Origin: MED-G116 sp038107835
GTDB taxonomy: Bacteria > Pseudomonadota > Alphaproteobacteria > Puniceispirillales > Puniceispirillaceae
Length of the DNA: 64,000 bases
Assembly: GCA_038107835.1 (NCBI GenBank)
Contig: JAYNHH010000008.1
Span: 11,521 to 75,520, forward strand
Direction of reading: 5' to 3'
The notes beneath the pieces were generated by a model. That model did no database searches. It had not been told where the DNA came from and was given only the letters and a program-made list of their open reading frames with translations. Below, in pieces: positions 62,368 through 64,000 of this stretch. Position 1 is the stretch's first letter. Each line of letters starts with the position of its first letter. A program made the translations under genes and the position numbers.

Positions 62368-62424
62368 AGCATGACCACCAACATTCTTCTGTCATTTAGG
62401 CACGAATAGCCCGTTTGCCCCGCC

Positions 62425-62447
62425 GCACTCATTGCCTCAGTGAGTGC
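62425..62447. repeat. inverted repeat after the hydratase genes
   Basis: GCACTCA (62425-62431) and TGAGTGC (62441-62447) pair exactly around nine bases. No T-run follows, so a terminator role is weakly supported. Confidence 0.4.
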
Positions 62448-62548
62448 AGGTGTCTCTCAGGCGTCGGCAAAAAGTGTCCTAAAAACATGATTATTTATTT
62501 TGTTTATGGTAACTTTAATTACAAAGAGTGGTTTTGTGAGATGGGCAA

Positions 62549-63565
62549 ATGTCAGTCGCTGCTTCCGTTGTAAATCTTGGTGAAACCGAGTTGCAAAGTG
62601 GTGTTGTCCTGCCAGATCTAAAGATCTCACATGCCACGTTTGGAAAGCTGAATGCGGCGCGCAGCAATGCCATCCTGATGCCCACATTCTATGGTGGCAA
62701 ACATACTGATTATGAGGCGATGATTGGTACTGACAAGGCTCTGGATCCGTCTCGATATTTCATCATAGCGGTGGATATGATGTGTAATGGCCTTTCATCA
62801 TCTCCCTCGAACAGCGACGCGCCATTTTCAGGTGCGGATTTCCCAAAAATCACTCATTGGGACAATGTACATGCCCAGCAGAAAATGCTTGAGCAGGAAT
62901 ATGGAGTTGAATCGCTTGCGCTGGTGACTGGCTTTTCAATGGGCGGACAACAGGCAAATCATTGGGCTGCAATCTTCCCGGACCGCGTTGAGAGGATGAT
63001 CTCATGGTGTGGAAGCGCGGCGACAGCCCCTCACAACTGGGTTTTTCTCGAGGGTGTAAAGGCTGGCCTTATGGCTGATCCCATGTTTGCCAACGGCGCA
63101 TACACGGCTATTCCCGAGGCGGGCATCCGCGCCTTTGCCCGGATTTGGGCTGGCTGGGGGCCTTCACAGGCTTTTTACAGACATAAATTGCATCAGCAAT
63201 TGGGCCAGGAAACGGCTGCTGATCATATGCAGGAGTTTTGGGAGCCAAACTTTTTGGCCTTTGATGCAAATGATCTTTTGGGGATGATGCATACATGGCA
63301 AGTGGCGAGCATCGCAGATAATGATATGTACAAGGGTGACTTCGAGGCTGCTTGTAAGGCAATCACGGCAAAGACAATACTCATGCCATGCAAGACAGAT
63401 CTTTATTTTCCAGTCGCCGACAATGAGACACAGGCATCATTGATGTCGAATGTTGAATTGCGGCCTATCCCATCTGATTGGGGCCATATCGCAGGTGCTC
63501 CCGGACTTAACCCGGTTGACAGCGCCTTTATCGACAACGCCCACCGTGAGTTGCTTGCATCCTAA
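62549..63565 (+). CDS. alpha/beta hydrolase, homoserine acetyltransferase (MetX)-like
   Basis: This 338-residue alpha/beta-fold protein has the MetX-type opening (LQSGVVLPDLKISHATFGKLNAARSNAILMPTFYGG). It also has the nucleophile elbow GFSMGG with the serine near 131, and a C-terminal catalytic histidine in SDWGHIAGAPG. Aspartate is probably within CKTDLYFPV. MetX relatives in catabolic clusters are often hydrolases rather than acyltransferases. Its place between a nitrile hydratase and an amidase suggests that it acts on an amide or ester in the same pathway. Confidence 0.82.
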   Translation: MSVAASVVNLGETELQSGVVLPDLKISHATFGKLNAARSNAILMPTFYGGKHTDYEAMIGTDKALDPSRYFIIAVDMMCNGLSSSPSNSDAPFSGADFPKITHWDNVHAQQKMLEQEYGVESLALVTGFSMGGQQANHWAAIFPDRVERMISWCGSAATAPHNWVFLEGVKAGLMADPMFANGAYTAIPEAGIRAFARIWAGWGPSQAFYRHKLHQQLGQETAADHMQEFWEPNFLAFDANDLLGMMHTWQVASIADNDMYKGDFEAACKAITAKTILMPCKTDLYFPVADNETQASLMSNVELRPIPSDWGHIAGAPGLNPVDSAFIDNAHRELLAS

Positions 63566-63618
63566 ACATAGTTAAATAAACCTCAGTCTCTATTGCTGAT
63601 ATTAGGGAAAATGTTGAT

Positions 63619-64000
63619 ATGACAAAAGGCAAAACCAAAGACGGTAGAGTGCTATTTCATCGGGATGAGCTTAAGTTTGCGTTCGCGGCAACGGATGATT
63701 TTGTTGGCAGTGTCACCCCCGGTGAAGTCTTTGAGGTTGAAGCAGAGATAAACATAAATGGCGGTGTGTTAACGGGGTTGGATAAACAGCTCACCGAAGA
63801 TGATGTCGCACTTCCCTTTGTTAATCCGGTGACAGGCCCGATTGAGGTCAAAGGCGCCAAAGCTGGTGACATGCTCAAGGTGACAATTCACAAAGTCGCT
63901 GTTGAAGGCATCGGCACCACCGCATTGTGGCCGGGGGTTGGTATCTTTCCAGATTGGTGTCGGCAAAAGGAATTTGGCATCAAAAACCATAATGTTCTGG
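63619..64000 (+). CDS. acetamidase/formamidase family protein (5' part, runs off the window)
   Basis: The first 127 residues are present, beginning MTKGKTKDGRVLFHRDELKFAF. The FmdA/AmdA-type segments are PGEVFEVEAEI, NPVTGPIEVKGAKAGDMLKVTI and LWPGVGIFPDW. The family hydrolyses formamide or acetamide to the acid and ammonia. It follows the MetX-like gene by 53 bases on the same strand and logically acts after a nitrile hydratase. It is cut only by the window edge; nothing suggests truncation. Confidence 0.85.
   Translation, partial: MTKGKTKDGRVLFHRDELKFAFAATDDFVGSVTPGEVFEVEAEININGGVLTGLDKQLTEDDVALPFVNPVTGPIEVKGAKAGDMLKVTIHKVAVEGIGTTALWPGVGIFPDWCRQKEFGIKNHNVL

Overview
The window reads as a piece of an alphaproteobacterial chromosome with moderately high GC. 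It most resembles a free-living, probably marine heterotroph of the SAR116/Puniceispirillum or roseobacter type. That placement is inferred from gene content and from how closely the proteins resemble alphaproteobacterial families; there is no rRNA or other phylogenetic marker. I recognise about 56 protein genes. I see no tRNA, rRNA, insertion sequence, phage gene or CRISPR array, and almost no regulators: no LysR, GntR, TetR or two-component protein is evident.

Region by region. (1) 1-12.9 kb is mixed housekeeping and transport: a 2-oxoglutarate/Fe(II) oxygenase, a LysE exporter, a nucleoside hydrolase, an ABC-2 exporter pair followed by a UDP-glucuronate epimerase, an HpaI-type aldolase, a photolyase, CysQ, an SDR and HflX. 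(2) 12.9-23.2 kb holds a D-amino-acid-aminotransferase / RidA / Rieske oxygenase / DUF1028 run, an EamA transporter coupled to an SGNH hydrolase, a beta-lactamase-fold hydrolase, a rhodanese, a propionyl-CoA-synthetase-like enzyme and a DadA-like FAD oxidase. (3) 23.4-28.5 kb is a complete five-gene branched-chain-amino-acid-type ABC importer. It is followed at 28.6-32.8 kb by an aminotransferase, a ThDP enzyme and a class V PLP enzyme, and then at 33-37 kb by an ArgE-like deacylase, a MalY/PatB C-S lyase, an FAH-family enzyme and a second LysE exporter. (4) 37-42.1 kb is a divergent cluster for the lower protocatechuate 4,5-cleavage pathway (ligJ, ligC, a DUF1932 dehydrogenase; ligU, ligI), without the ring-cleavage dioxygenase or the final aldolase. 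(5) 42.1-45.8 kb holds a TerC protein, an orphan ferric-iron permease behind a Fur-like box, and a lactate-dehydrogenase-like flavoenzyme.

(6) 45.8-58.3 kb is the most coherent accessory block. One operon (PhyH oxygenase, diaminopropionate-lyase-like enzyme, metal-complete M24 hydrolase, EutA-like racemase) faces a ureohydrolase and an ectoine-hydrolase-like M24 protein. Next comes a convincing creatinase, divergent from a polyamine/opine-type ABC importer. I read it as an island for taking up and dismantling nitrogen-rich osmolytes or guanidino compounds (creatine, ectoine-like). (7) 58.3-64 kb is visibly more AT-rich. It carries an orphan protein, a DMSO-reductase-family molybdoenzyme, a three-subunit nitrile hydratase/thiocyanate hydrolase with a split beta subunit and a Co-type cysteine motif, a MetX-like alpha/beta hydrolase, and the start of an acetamidase/formamidase. 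Together these could form a nitrile, cyanide or thiocyanate utilisation cassette that was acquired horizontally.

Several regulatory RNA-like elements stand out. There is a structured 300-base intergenic region ending in a strong terminator (1076-1379), stem-loops placed beside both ABC binding-protein genes, and short tandem repeats at 3874-3921 and 36243-36274.
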